From: Dermatemys mawii | Taxonomy: Eukaryota > Chordata > Testudines > Dermatemydidae | Assembly (NCBI GenBank): GCA_007922305.1 | Contig: ML677330.1 | Coordinates: 647,109 to 711,108 of the forward strand | DNA: 64,000 nt | Direction of reading: 5' to 3' | Shown: in pieces, positions 48,560 to 59,755 of the stretch | How the letters are laid out: each line of letters starts with the position of its first letter | Numbering within the stretch: the stretch's first letter is position 1 | Position numbers and translations under genes: made by a program | The notes under the pieces: generated by a model | What the model was told of the DNA's origin: nothing | Database searches by the model: none | What the model saw: the letters and a program-made list of their open reading frames with translations, nothing else

Positions 48560-48795
48560 GACCTAGCGATGTTGCTGAGGGCTGTGAAAAATTTCATTCC
48601 CTGTGCGACATAGAAATGCTCAGCATAATCCCTGCTATAGATGCAGCTACAACAATGGAAGAATTCCACTACCACCTCTCAAGAGGGTGGAGTTACTACA
48701 GCAATGGAAAAAACCCTTTCATTTTTGTAGTAAGTGCCTACGCTACAGTGATGTAGATGCAGTGCTTGTAGCGTAGACGTACCCCTAGTGTCTTG
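48560..48795. mobile_element. MITE, TGTAGCGTAGACGTACCCC family
   Basis: Ends TAGATTGACCTAGCGATGTT and ...GTAGCGTAGACGTACCCCTA. Interior GGAAGAATTCCACTACCACC-TCTCAAGAGG. Related to 63640-63990. Confidence 0.6.
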
Positions 48796-48876
48796 GTTAC
48801 TGAGTAAGCCATACGTTAGACACCTTTTAGTCCCTCTTGTGTATGTCAGCCTGCGATGGCTTGTGGTACATCACTC

Positions 48877-49380
48877 TAGGTCAGGGGTGGAAAAAATCTG
48901 GTCCATCTAACAAACATTTCTGTCAAACCCGCCAGGCTCTTTGACTGCGCCCTTGTGATCTCTGGGCTGCTAAAAGTCCTGTGGCACAGTGGGGTGTTCA
49001 GGTAGGCTGCCTGCCTGCCATGGTCCCATGCTGCTCCCAGAAGTGGCCAGCTGCTGCTGGCATGTCTCTGCGCGTCCCTTGCGAGGGGGAGGCAGCTCCA
49101 CGCACTGCCTCCACCCCCAACACCATCCTCACAGCTCCCATTGGTTTCCAGCCAATGAGAGCTGTGGGGGCAGTGCTTGCAGGCATAGGCAACAAACAGA
49201 GACCCGCTGTCTCCCTCCCCAACAAGGGGCACACAGAGACATGCCCGCAACAGCTGGCCACAGGATGGGGAGCGAGGTGCAGGCTGTGGCTGGGAGATGC
49301 TTACTACAGGCAGCTCCTGGCTGGCAGCACAGCAGGGCTCAGGCTGGCTGCTTCCCTGCCACAGTCAAAACTATTTTTAA
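48877..49380 (+). repeat. Interspersed repeat with CCAATGAGAGCTG core, hAT-like
   Basis: Starts AGGTCAGGGGTGGAAAAAAT, a degraded GGGTGGGCAAAC terminus. Contains CAGCTCCCATTGGTTTCCAG-CCAATGAG, the same module as at 118-445 in the other orientation. The 217-codon frame at 48981-49634 is chance in GC-rich repeat. Confidence 0.6.
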
Positions 49381-50062
49381 ATGAGGCTTTTTCAAATCAA
49401 AACAAAAACAGGTGCTCAACCCAGTCTGATGTTCTTTCCATATTTTTCTGCTTTCACAAATGTTCAAGGTCTCTACTTTTCATCCTGATGTGGGATGTGG
49501 TGGGGTTGAGAGGAGGGAAGAAGGAGACTTTGAAATCTCAAAATCTCACAGGCTGGGAAAATCACATATTTTCTCTAGCCTCTGAAAATTCAGTGAATCT
49601 TCTTTTAACTGTTCATAGGGATATTTACAGGTAGCTACGGTGTACCACCACAAAAAGCAGGAAAATCCTTTAACAAATTGTACAGCAAAGTAGTGTCCCA
49701 TTTTACCCACCACAGTTGGGTTGCATCTATCAATTTACATATAAAAATAATGAGAAATAGGAATTCAGTTCTTCCAAATAAAGGGATTAAAAATCACTCA
49801 CTCATTTAGGGCCAAATCCTGGTCCTTTTGAAGTCTGACAAAAATCCCATTCACCTCAATGAGTTTAAAATCTGTCCCCTAAAGAAGATAATTTAGCTAT
49901 CAAATTCATTCAGTCTCCATAGACTTCACAGTTAATGAAATTGAATTAAACAGTAAGGGTTTTTTTAAAAAAAAAACAACCTGTGTTTTAAAATGTGACT
50001 GTCAACCAATTCCAGAGAAATAAAGAAAAACCTTGTTAGATCCAAATAAATAGCCTTTAGAT

Positions 50063-50414
50063 TAGGGGTTCTCAATCTTTTTCTTTCTGAGGCCCCCTAC
50101 AACATGCTATAAAAACCCCATGGTCCACCTGTACCACAACAATTGTTTCTCTCCATGTGAAATCTACAGTTAGCGTTAAGGAATAGGAATCAGGGCAATT
50201 GCCCAGTGGCCCACATCACAAGGAGCACCGTGAAACTAAGTTGCTCAGCCTTCAGCTTCAGCCCCAAGGTGCTGGAGCTCAGGGCCCTAGGCTGGTGGGG
50301 CTTCAGTTTACTGCCCTGAGCCTTAGCGAGTCTAACACCAGCCATGTTTGGTGGACCCCCTCAAACCAGCTTGTGGCCCCCAGGGGAGCCTGGACCCCTG
50401 GCTGAGAAACACTG
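50063..50414. mobile_element. hAT-type MITE, complete
   Basis: Flanked by perfect 8-bp duplications CTTTAGAT (50055-50062 and 50415-50422). Ends TAGGGGTTCTCAATC and, inward from the right, CAGTGTTTCTCAGCCAGGGG. 352 bp, with no transposase. Confidence 0.9.
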
Positions 50415-50422
50415 CTTTAGAT

Positions 50423-51473
50423 CATGATTATAAGCATCCTGCTTATCAACCTACAGTGTCCTGTACCCCATCCTAATAATGCTGTAATACCAAAAATCCT
50501 ATTAATACTATAAAATCTTTATAACAAAAGTGGAGTTTAGTTTTTCAGACAGTGAAAGCTAGTGTCTTCTGAATTAGACAGACAGCTGCCTAATAATTAC
50601 TTCTTAAAGAAAGCATAAAACACTGCAAGTTCTAATCTATAACCAACCCAATGCCAAAGTGCCCTCTAGTGGTCAAATCATTGCTTTCTTTGTTTGGTCA
50701 CTGCCCTCCGCCTCCTACACAAATTAAAATTCCACACTTGTTTCTGATCTACTACTTCTTTAAATCAGATTTCCCAACCGGATTTTAATAGTTGCACTTT
50801 AACTTGCATTTTCTTAATATTTTTAATTTGCATTTTCATAGTGGGGGAAATGGCCTGAGTGGGGATTTGGAGGGGCTTCCCATTCTAGCTGGAAATAAGG
50901 CTGAGGAGGCCTCTTTCAGGAGATGAGACTCAAGAAATTTATTGTTTTTACATTATTTTTAGATTGGATCCCAGCCCACACCTATTAATTCTTCACCATC
51001 ACAGTCAAAGAGTCACCTGGGAGAAGGCTCTTACCTTCTGAAGACGTTTATTGTATTCCGCATGCAACCCACACACTATTTCTAAAAAGTAATAAAACTA
51101 ATTAATCACACACAAATTTTGATAGGAAATGTACTCCTGAAAACTTCAGGTACACAACAACAGACTTAGTTTTCAGCCACTGGGAACTGGTGTTGAAATG
51201 GGTCATCTAAAAATAATCAGTAGTGTGTTATTCTCTAATGGTGTAGCAGGTTTTATGTCTATCATAAAATGGATAGCCTTGCAAAAATCTTGTGCATTTT
51301 TATGTTAAGAAATGCAAATGAAAGGTTTTCTTGTGACTTATATGCTTGTGATGGGTGCCATATTAGCTCCCCCCCACAATTTCTCCTCTGGGCAACTACA
51401 GTATATGCTGCAGCAGTATCAGCTTCTCCACACTGTTGAATCAACCTTACTTCAGGTCTGAGCTGGAGGAAAC
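50423..51473. other. No recognised feature
   Basis: Intergenic AT-rich DNA upstream of FAM241A. Confidence 0.5.
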
Positions 51474-51689
51474 ATTTCTAGGATGAGCGGCTCTGTTTCC
51501 ACTGCCTTTCAGTCTTTTCAGAGACTGCCAGTAAGGATACCAGTAAGCGGCAAATGATAGCCGTGTGGATATTTTTCCAGTATTTCTAGGATGAGCGGCT
51601 CTGTTTCCACTGCCTTTCAGTCTTTTCAGAGACTGCCAGTAAGGATACCAGTAAGCGGCAAATGATAGCCGTGTGGATATTTTTCCAGT
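51474..51689. repeat. Perfect 108-bp tandem duplication
   Basis: Unit 1 is 51474-51581 and unit 2 is 51582-51689. I compared them base by base and found no difference. The unit starts ATTTCTAGGATGAGCGGCTC and ends GTGGATATTTTTCCAGT. It is not part of a recognised repeat family. Confidence 0.95.
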
Positions 51690-52640
51690 AGGAACTTACT
51701 GGACGGAGATCACCAAGCTAGTTTAACATAGACCATCGGATAACATTAACTTTCAGTCACGTTACAGACCAGGGCTGGATTTGAACTAGCAACCTAGGGA
51801 GTGGATGACTATATCCCATTATCGATTCCTTGTGTCATCCAGAGCCAAACTGATGTGTGGATGTTGTGGATAATTTAAGTTTGTCCTTTAAAATGAAGAC
51901 AAGACATTTAATATTCTCATACATAACGAAACAGACTTATGTGATATGTATTTGGTTTGGATGGAGGAAAGCTCCAATGGTTAAATAAAAGGTCACACCC
52001 CGAGGCCCTTGTTCAGGAAAACTCTCTCCATCCTGCTCTCAGGAATTTAGCTTGAATGCTAGAATCTCAGGTTTTATCTAGTATGTCTGATCATTTTTAC
52101 AGAGTTAGGAGCCTAAAAAGGAAGAAGTTTACAGCACACGTGTTAATATCAAATCGTCTATAGTTCTGGGTGCATATTCTGTACCTCCCTGCCTATCTAT
52201 CCTAGTGAAACTAAGTAAGTGAAATCAGCTTTGTTCCACTTCCCACGTCTTCATCATTCTAGCCAAAGTCATGCTAATGGAAAGGGATATAAGGTTGGTT
52301 GTTTTCATTTACGCTGCTAAAACAACAAAAACCAGGAGCTTCTCCACTGAAGTCAAAGCAGTTATACCAACAAAAGTCTCTGAGTTAAAAAGAGATGAGG
52401 CCAACTTGATTTTACAGCTCTCTTTTGGCCGCTGAGATTGGGCAGATCAGATCACCTTGCAGCAATGTATGCCTAGTACTGCACCAAAATACATGTATGA
52501 GCCTACAGATAAGACTTTATTAGATGCAATTGGAAATTATATTATACACCAGGAGCCCTTCATCTGAATTGTAAGGAAGGTTACTGGGGATGAAAATCTA
52601 GTTAGCACAAAAAGAATGACAGGCAAATCCCATATTCTTG
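51690..52640. other. No recognised feature
   Basis: Intergenic DNA, no gene and no bounded repeat. Confidence 0.5.
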
Positions 52641-52651
52641 GAAGGTAAGTC

Positions 52652-52864
52652 TATTAATGGCTATTAGCCAGGGTGGGTAAGGAATGGTGTCCCTCGCCTC
52701 TTTTTGTCAGAGGGTGGAGATGAATGGCAGGAGAGAGATCACTTGATCATTACCTGTTAGGTTCATTCACTCCAGGGCTCCTGGCATTGGCCACTGTTGG
52801 TAGACAGGATAATGGGCTCAATGGACCTTTGGTCTGATCCAGTATGGCCATTCATATGTTCTTA
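52652..52864 (+). mobile_element. CR1 LINE 3' end, heavily 5'-truncated
   Basis: TTAATGGCTATTAGCCAGGG, then GATCACTTGATCATTACCTG, GGCATTGGCCACTGTTGGTA and TTTGGTCTGATCCAGTATGG, ending ATGTTCTTA. About 210 bp of CR1 3' UTR. Confidence 0.85.
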
Positions 52865-53684
52865 AGTATTTTATATTTTGCTCCTTTTTTCATTTCAGTA
52901 CAGAGTTATAGATCTTTCTCCAGGTGGTATATAGTCCTGCTTACTATTAGCATCTTTCAGAGGGGATACAGGCACCATAAGTATTAGACTGTTAGTTCAA
53001 CTTTAAAACACTTCAAAATATTTTAATTTACATAAAATGTTTTGAAGCAGATAAATATGTACCTTAATGTAAGCTGTCTCATATACAGAGTTACAATAGC
53101 ACAGTGGAATGATTTATATGTACACCTTCTAATGAAAACATTCCAAGAGCTTGGAGGGCTATGGAATAAATTCTACCATTAGGGAGATCTGACTGTACAG
53201 CCTTCTGAGAGTTTGTACACCAGTGGGCAAAGATAACTTTGCTCACAAATCATTAAGGGCGTACAAGGGGTCCTTTTAAAATGCATGTCTGTCCTGATGT
53301 AGCATTGTGCTCTGCTAGTACTGGACTGAATTGATGGCTGGTATATTTCTGATATGACGAATGTAAGAAAATGATTCCACAGCAGACCTCAGAATTTAAC
53401 CTGACCAGTAGAAAGATATGTTTCTGTTCTGATTGAAATTGCCTGTCATTTTACAAGATCAGTATTAATTGTAGAAGCACATCCAGAGACAGAGGAATTG
53501 TTACAACTTTGTTTTCCTAGACGCCAGAATAAGATTTGTTAATCCTCCACTCTTACATGCTTATCTTGTTTGTTTCCTTTTACATACAACAAGTTGGATG
53601 AATAGACTTATTGAAGTCTGCCATTTTCCACCGATTTTAGAATGATTCTGTTAAAGGATGGGTAGGTAATTAAAATGCACGTGT
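52865..53684. other. No recognised feature
   Basis: Intergenic AT-rich DNA. Confidence 0.5.
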
Positions 53685-54345
53685 GACAGGATATACTTTG
53701 GAGTGTAATTGTATGTATGTATGATTGAATGAGAAATAAAAGACTACTGTGAGAGTGTGTGAATGAGGAATGCATGCATCAGGTAAAGATAAGGTGTGAA
53801 GGCCATTGCTATAGCCAGATGGTCAAGGAAGAAGTGAAGAGACTTAAGGGTACCAGAACCATCAATGCACATGCATAATAAAGGAAGGGGAAATTGACAA
53901 CCCTGAAGTGGAGGCTGGCACTCCTAAAGACAAGTGATTAATCCAGGACAGAATGACCCTCTCAGAGATGTTTTAGAATGTTAACATACATCAATTAAGG
54001 TGTAACCTGTCACAAACTGACAAAGCAAAATCCATAGACTTCAAGGAAGAAAAAAAGACTATAAAAACAGGGTGCTTTGCCATGGAACTTAGTGTTCATC
54101 TTGCCACCAGACCATGAGCATTGGATTGTGACCAAAAGAGCCCGGCTCCCCTCTGCGACCAATCTGGCTGGCCACTAGATTGATCCAGACTCTGGACTGG
54201 TAATTATAAACATTAAGTGGCAGGTGTGTGTGTGTGTGTGTGACTGAAAAGCATATGCTAACTGTTGTATTTTCAATAAATATGGCCTGCTGCCTTCTCC
54301 CTTATAAAAGATCCCATGTGCTTCGTATAGCATAACACTAGAGCA
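53685..54345 (+). mobile_element. Probable LTR
   Basis: LTR-like layout: TGTGACAG at 53685; TATA-like ACTATAAAAACAG at about 54058-54070; a GC-richer stretch; then TTCAATAAATATGG (poly(A) signal at about 54273) and an end near GCATAACA. No clear target duplication was found, and no coding region flanks it. The class is uncertain. Confidence 0.5.
54224..54242. repeat. GT microsatellite
   Basis: GT repeated about nine times inside the probable LTR. Confidence 0.9.
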
Positions 54346-56331
54346 GCCCACCTGGATTCAGTCTTTACTGATAGCGTGATAGAAGGGGATGTCCTTGAAG
54401 GAATCCTGGCAGAAACTTCTTTCATATGTCTCAGTGTTCTGAAACTTACACGTTTCCTCCACTTTGTACCCATCCTGCAGAGAAGCCTGTCTCCCTTGGA
54501 CACACTCATAATGAAACTCTGACCTCACTCTTCCTGTGCCTAGTGATTAATTGACCCCCTATTCCTTTTTGGCTCCTCCTTTCTTCTGGGGCCGGATTAA
54601 TATCTATACGGGAGAGGGCTTTTGGGCGCCACCTCCTGCCTATGGGAGGTGAAATAGGCAATATTGTTCATAAGCACTAGCCCAAGAACAATGGAGTAAC
54701 CTTGTGTTTGTATACAATATCAATTTTATTGGGTTCAATATTTATTTCCTACAGCACTATATTTGTAAAAGATATATTTATCCAACACTGAATTTTGCTT
54801 TGTTTTGATGACCCCAGAAGCTCCTCAATGCCAATTGGCAGAGGATCCCCTGTATTGTAGCTCACATCAGGCCTGGCACACTCTTTGCCCCTATTCATTC
54901 ACAATTTTGTAATGAATTTTACTAGTGACCTAGATCTGAGCTAGCCTTGGTTTGGGACCTGATAAAAGTTGACCAAACCAACCAAAGTTTTGTACAATTT
55001 GATTTTATTGTAGTCTTGCTAGTTATGGACCTGATCCTGGCCTACTGAAGTGAATGGGAGTTTTGCCATTCACTTCAATGGTGGAAAATGAGACGCTATA
55101 TACTTAGTTTGCAAAATAAGGATCTTGTACATCCCCTTTACAGCCTGACACAAAAGTGAAGCCACATGAAGAGCCAGCCAACTTTTTTCCCACCCACCAT
55201 TTTCCTTTTTGTGAACTATCCTCTCCCCCTCTGTTGCATTATGATATACTGAAAAGACAGCTAATGTATAATAACTGCAATGGGGAAATTCTTTTCCAAT
55301 AATAATCCTTTTGCAATTTGCTTTTCTATTCATCTCTTAAAGAAACAAATTAGCATAGTGTCATCACATAGATTACAGATGTGAGAGGCTAGAATTCTGT
55401 TTGCCATGTGAAAATACACTGTTTTCCTATTTGTGCCTGCATTCATATGTGACAAGGCTTGAGGTACTTTCAGTACAATGGTAATATGAATCCCTTGCAT
55501 CCCTAAAAACTTAATTGTCAATAGTTGTTGTAGGAGGCTATCCAAAGGTGAATCTGATAAATCTAAAAGTTCATAAATAACCAAAACAGAGACCAGCCAC
55601 AGAAACAGATGGTGCTTTTGGAAGGGCCTCAAATATTTCCACTGCTAATTCAACATAAACTTTGTCTGGAGTTCTGCAAGTGGGTGGACTTGTGTGCATG
55701 CCTGTGAATGTACAGTGCTTTTGTAGTCAATATTCATTACATTTCATTTGATGTTTTTTTAGGCAGAGACACTATAGGCCTCAGTCCTGGAAATATTTAC
55801 ACACATTCTTATCTTTAAGCATGTGAATCATTCTCCTGAAGTCAATGGGACCATTTGTGACTAAAGTTAACCATGTGTGTAAGTGTTTGTGAGATCAGAG
55901 CCGTGGACACAATGGAACAAAGTCATCTTTAGTTTCTACTGTTATTCTCCTAACATAGTAATGTCTATCCATATTTGTTAGAAATAATTTCTTTAATTTA
56001 GTTGCCATGACTTAAAAAAATATTAAAACTCCAGTAAGTGAGACCTGATTCTGGACTCTTACCAGTTGTGTTCCAGTGCAATGTCCTTGACTTCGGTGGA
56101 ATTAATACTAGTGTAAGTGATGGAATTAAGAGCTCAGTGTTTAGAAGAAACCAAACGGCTTAGCTGAGTAAAGACTGCAGGGCTGAACTCAAAGAGTAGC
56201 AGACAGAGTGATCAGACATGCTTTCTTCCGTCTGCATACCTGCTCCCAGTAAAGTTTTTTTCTGACAACAACAAAAAATGCATAGGAGGGTAAGCTCAAA
56301 TGTTGGATGTGCTCAGTGCATGAGAAAAAAC
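54346..56331. other. No gene; scattered old MITE fragments
   Basis: Contains fragments with the GAAGTSAATGGG core at about 55045 and 55840. No supported coding sequence. Confidence 0.45.
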
Positions 56332-56333
56332 TA

Positions 56334-57131
56334 CAGTGGAGCCCCGCTACAACGCGACAGATGGGATCCATAAAATCTCATCGCGCTAAATGTGGGGTCG
56401 CGTTATAGCGGGGACCAACTCCCTGGCAGGCAGGGGGCTGCGCTTCTCTCCCAGCTGCCCAGCAGGAGAGAGAAACTGTGGCCCCTCGCCTGCCAGGGAC
56501 AGAGAACTCGAAGGCTGCAGCCTGCAGCCCCAGAGTTCTCTGTGGAAGCCGCTTCCAACCTGTGTGCTGGGGGCAGGGGACACTGGTGCCTGCAGCCCTG
56601 GAGTCCCCTGTCTGGGCAGGCGTGGGGGCAGCGGCTTCCAGAGAAGCCTGCTGGAAGCCGCGGCTCCATGCCTGCTGGGACCGGGGGACTCCGGGCTGCT
56701 GGAGTCTCCCAGTCTCAGCAGGCATGGGGCAGCGGTTTCCAGGGAAGCCGCTGCTCCCCACCTGCCAGGACAGGGCGCTCCGGCAGCCCGGAGTCCCCTG
56801 GTCCCAGCAGGCAGGGAACACCGGCTTCTGCAGGGAACTCCCGGGCTGCAGTCTGCAGCCCCAGAGTTCTCTGTCCCAGGCAGGCTGGGGCCGCAGCTTC
56901 TCTCCCGTGCTGGGCAGAGGGGAGAGAAGCCGCAGCCCCCACCTGCAGTCCTGAGTTCTCTGTCCCTGGCAGGGGAGGCTGCAGCTTCTCTCCTCGCTGC
57001 CCAGGAGAGAAGAGAAGCCGTGGCCCCCGCACCTGCTGGGGACAGAGAACTCAGGACTTGGGAGCCACAGTATAACCGCGCTATAGCCGAACTCGCGTTA
57101 TAGCGGGGCGTGTTATACCGGGGCTCCACTG
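56334..57131. mobile_element. Tigger-like element with GC-rich repeated interior
   Basis: TA at 56332-56333 and 57132-57133. Terminal repeats are CAGTGGAGCCCCGCTACAAC on the left and CAGTGGAGCCCCGGTATAAC inward from the right. The interior contains many direct and inverted copies of GACAGAGAACTC / GAGTTCTCTGTCCC and GCTGCAGCCTGCAGCCCC. It has frames of up to 247 codons on the minus strand and 237 on the plus strand. These are stop-poor because of GC repeats and are not genes. Confidence 0.8.
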
Positions 57132-57629
57132 TACTACATCATAATAATTTTGAAGAACTATGTGAAATAAGTGCAGAATTTGATCTTTCCACATAATTTA
57201 TTAGTTCCTGCACTACATCAACCTTTCATTTTCATATGACTGAAGCTCTCCATTCTAAGAGGAGTTCAAATAATCCAAAATGGGAAAAATTAAATGCTCT
57301 CTGGCTATTTATGGGCTAGATGTACATAGCATAAAAAATAAAAAGCAGTTATGTATTAGCTAGAGCTCTGAGGCAGCATAAGATAGGAGCTGACCACTAG
57401 GCCTTACCTATTCTCCACTGCTTTACAAAACTCTGACTGGTACTCAGAGTAACAGGGAAATCACATTGTACTTTGAGCATCTTGGAAATGTAGAGTGGAA
57501 TTTTCAAAAACTCTCAGCATTGATTTAATTTTGCTTCTGTGAGGTCTAGAGTATAACTCCCATTGACTTCTCTGCAGGCAGGATTAGGCCAATGTTGTGT
57601 ACTTTTGAAAATCCAGGGATTTATAAGGC
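57132..57629. other. No recognised feature
   Basis: Intergenic DNA between two DNA elements. Confidence 0.5.
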
Positions 57630-57751
57630 TAGTGTGAGCAGATAGCAAGTGTGAAAAATCAGGACGGGGGTCAGAGGAGGGGTAATACAAGCCAAAGAGA
57701 GACCCAAAAATCAGGACTGTCCCTGTGAAACCTGGACATCTGGACACCCTA
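57630..57751. mobile_element. hAT MITE (GGTGACCAGA family), copy B
   Basis: Perfect 8-bp duplications TATAAGGC at 57622-57629 and 57752-57759. Ends TAGTGTGAGCAGATAGCAAG and, inward from the right, TAGGGTGTCCAGATGTCCAG. 122 bp. Confidence 0.9.
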
Positions 57752-57839
57752 TATAAGGCCCTCATCTTTGTAACCTCTGAACATCTCATATATGCTAATG
57801 AATTTATCTTCAAAACACCAGTGAGAGAGGGAAGAATTC

Positions 57840-58085
57840 CCATATCCGTTTCAAAGATGCGGTGAGGAACTGATGTATAGAGAGTAAAAGCCTGATTTTT
57901 TTATCCCTTCCAGCAGTTTTACACCAGTAAAGCTTCATTGATTTCAGCATATTCCCCATTTGCCCTGATGTAATTAAAGGGAGAATCAAGTCCCCAGTGA
58001 CTTGCCCAAAGTTGCATATAAAAACATATGGTAGAGCCAGCCATGGAAATAAGAGTCCCTGCCTTCTCTGGAAATCACAAGACAT
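57840..58085. repeat. Old SINE-like fragment, possibly MIR-related, interrupted
   Basis: GATGCGGTGAGGAACTGATG-TATAGAGAG and CCAGTGACTTGCCCAAAGTT are MIR-like blocks separated by about 110 bp with a GTTTTACACCAGTAAAGCTT...GATGTAATTAAAGGGAGAAT MITE-like insert. A minus frame here (57810-58121) is chance. Confidence 0.4.
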
Positions 58086-58744
58086 GAAGGCACCCTCTTT
58101 AAGAGAAAAAGTCCAGTACAACCTACTAATATGTAATTTACAGGATTCTATAAATTACATAAAATACAATGGTTGCAAAAAATATATATTGTGTTTGTAT
58201 CCAATACAGTTTAAATCTTATTTCTCCCAGTGAATGGAGAGTGACGATTGCAAACTGGAATCCATTTTAACTCCTTCTGAAAATTAAGAGCAAATGGAAA
58301 AATAGTGATCCTTTTGAGCTGAACTTTTGCAGTCTTTGGAGCTGAGCCGATGTCCATGATCATGAAAGAACCCATGATTTCAAGTGAGTTGAGGGTTCTA
58401 TAAAGACGTGGAGAGGAGCCCTAGACATAAGCCCCAACAGTACTACACAAATGAATGTTTCATGTTGTGTTTCCCCTGCTTTTAAATCTATAAGCACAAG
58501 AAACAGATGCAGAGTTCAGGACTTAAAATCACTATAAGCACTTATATATTTCAAATTGGTTCATAATAGTCTATTGTATGCCTGGAAAATAAAGGAGAAA
58601 CCATTCTCTTGAAGCATAAGATAATGGAGCTAAGTGTCCCTATTGTCTACGATACTTATTTTTAGAAAGTTAGCAGTTTGGCAATGGTCAGATGTTATCC
58701 ATCACTAATGGGATCATGGTCATTCATGTTTTTGTTCATCATTA

Positions 58745-59460
58745 GCCTGTTTCAGAAGACAGCCCTGGGTTGTTTCCATTTCAGAAGTCCCCCTCCACAT
58801 CTTCAGCCAAGATTTTCTGCTCCTGGCTCACTCCACTCTTGACTAGGGTGACCAGACAGCAAGTGTGAAAAATCAGGATGGGGGTGGAGGGGCAAGAGGA
58901 GCCTACAGAAGAAAAAGACTCAAAAATCAGGATTGTCCCTATAAAATTGGGACATCTGCTCACCCTACTCTTGCCTGGCACTCAAGCTACTGAAGTATCC
59001 ACAGTGGCCTTGGCAGTGGAGGTGAGGTTGCCACTGAGTATCACGTCCAGCTCTTTGTAGATCTGGCAGCTTGTGGGTGCAGCACTGGAGTGGCTGTTTG
59101 CCTCCTGCGCCTTGTGGTAGGCGTTCCGCAGCTCCTTCACTTTGACACTGCACTGCAATGTGTCCCAGTCATGGCCCCTATCATGCATCGTGACAACTGT
59201 CCGTAGGTATCATAATTTCTCTGTCTGGATTGCAGCTCGACTGGACAGCCTCCTCTCCCCAAATGCTGATGAGGTCCAGCAGCTGGGCATTACTCCAAGC
59301 AGGAGATTACCTGGTGAATAGAATAGGCATGACCACCTTGGAATATTCGCCGAGACCACTGTACGCGTCACTGATCAAACAGGAAGGGACTCGCAAAATT
59401 CCCCAAGGAATTTATAGGGTGAAGATGACTGTTGGTCACCTGAAGGCAGGGCATTAGAGT
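58745..59460 (-). pseudogene. Harbinger-type MYB/SANT DNA-binding gene, broken
   Basis: On the minus strand the segment near 59290-59240 reads PAWSNAQLLDLISIWGEEAV, the start of a MYB/SANT (trihelix-like) domain. After a frameshift, 59188-58982 reads HDRGHDWDTLQCSVKVKELR-NAYHKAQEANSHSSAAPTSC-QIYKELDVILSG, the rest of that domain, then TAKATVDTSVA and a stop. Beyond a 124-bp MITE (58844-58967) the tail resumes as SGVSQEQKILAEDVEGD before it is lost. This is the second protein of PIF/Harbinger elements, which binds element ends beside the transposase; annotated relatives are often named ZSCAN29-like or MSANTD-like. The frameshift, stop and insertion make it non-functional. No Harbinger transposase frame is present nearby. 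Confidence 0.8.
58844..58967. mobile_element. hAT MITE (GGTGACCAGA family), copy C, nested in Harbinger MYB pseudogene
   Basis: 8-bp duplications CTCTTGAC (58836-58843) and CTCTTGCC (58968-58975), one mismatch. Ends TAGGGTGACCAGACAGCAAG and, inward from the right, TAGGGTGAGCAGATGTCCCA. 124 bp. Confidence 0.9.
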
Positions 59461-59499
59461 TCAAACCAGAGAGGCAAGAACAGGCATTGTGGGACATCT

Positions 59500-59755
59500 A
59501 CTGGAGACCAATTGCAGTGCTGTATAATCAACCAGAGCATCTATACGGGCACTGTGGCACTGTAATACTAGTGCAGAAAGCTGTATGCCTCTTGTCAGGG
59601 TGGTGTTTTTTTTTTTATTTTGTTTTTTTTTTAACAGCACTGTAACTGTGCACTTTCTGCATACTAAGTGGCTTGGCAGTGTGTACACCTCCGGAGTTAT
59701 AGTGCAGAAAGCTGCTTTACTGCATAGAAACTTGCCAGTGTAGACAAGGTCACTA
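59500..59755. repeat. MITE-like repeat with poly-T interior
   Basis: ATCTATACGGGCACTGTGGC...GTGCAGAAAGCTG is mirrored by GTGCAGAAAGCTGCTTTACT...TTGCCAGTGTAGACAAGG. T-rich runs lie in the centre (59608-59632). Confidence 0.5.

Noticed and set aside
48981..49634. 217-codon plus-strand frame
   Set aside because: Covers an interspersed repeat and then unrelated AT-rich DNA; no domain, no splice context.
56386..57129. 247-codon minus-strand and 237-codon plus-strand open frames
   Set aside because: Both lie wholly inside a Tigger-like element with repeated GC-rich units. Frames are open on several strands at once and no domain is visible.
57810..58121. 103-codon minus frame
   Set aside because: Runs through old SINE and MITE fragments; no family match.
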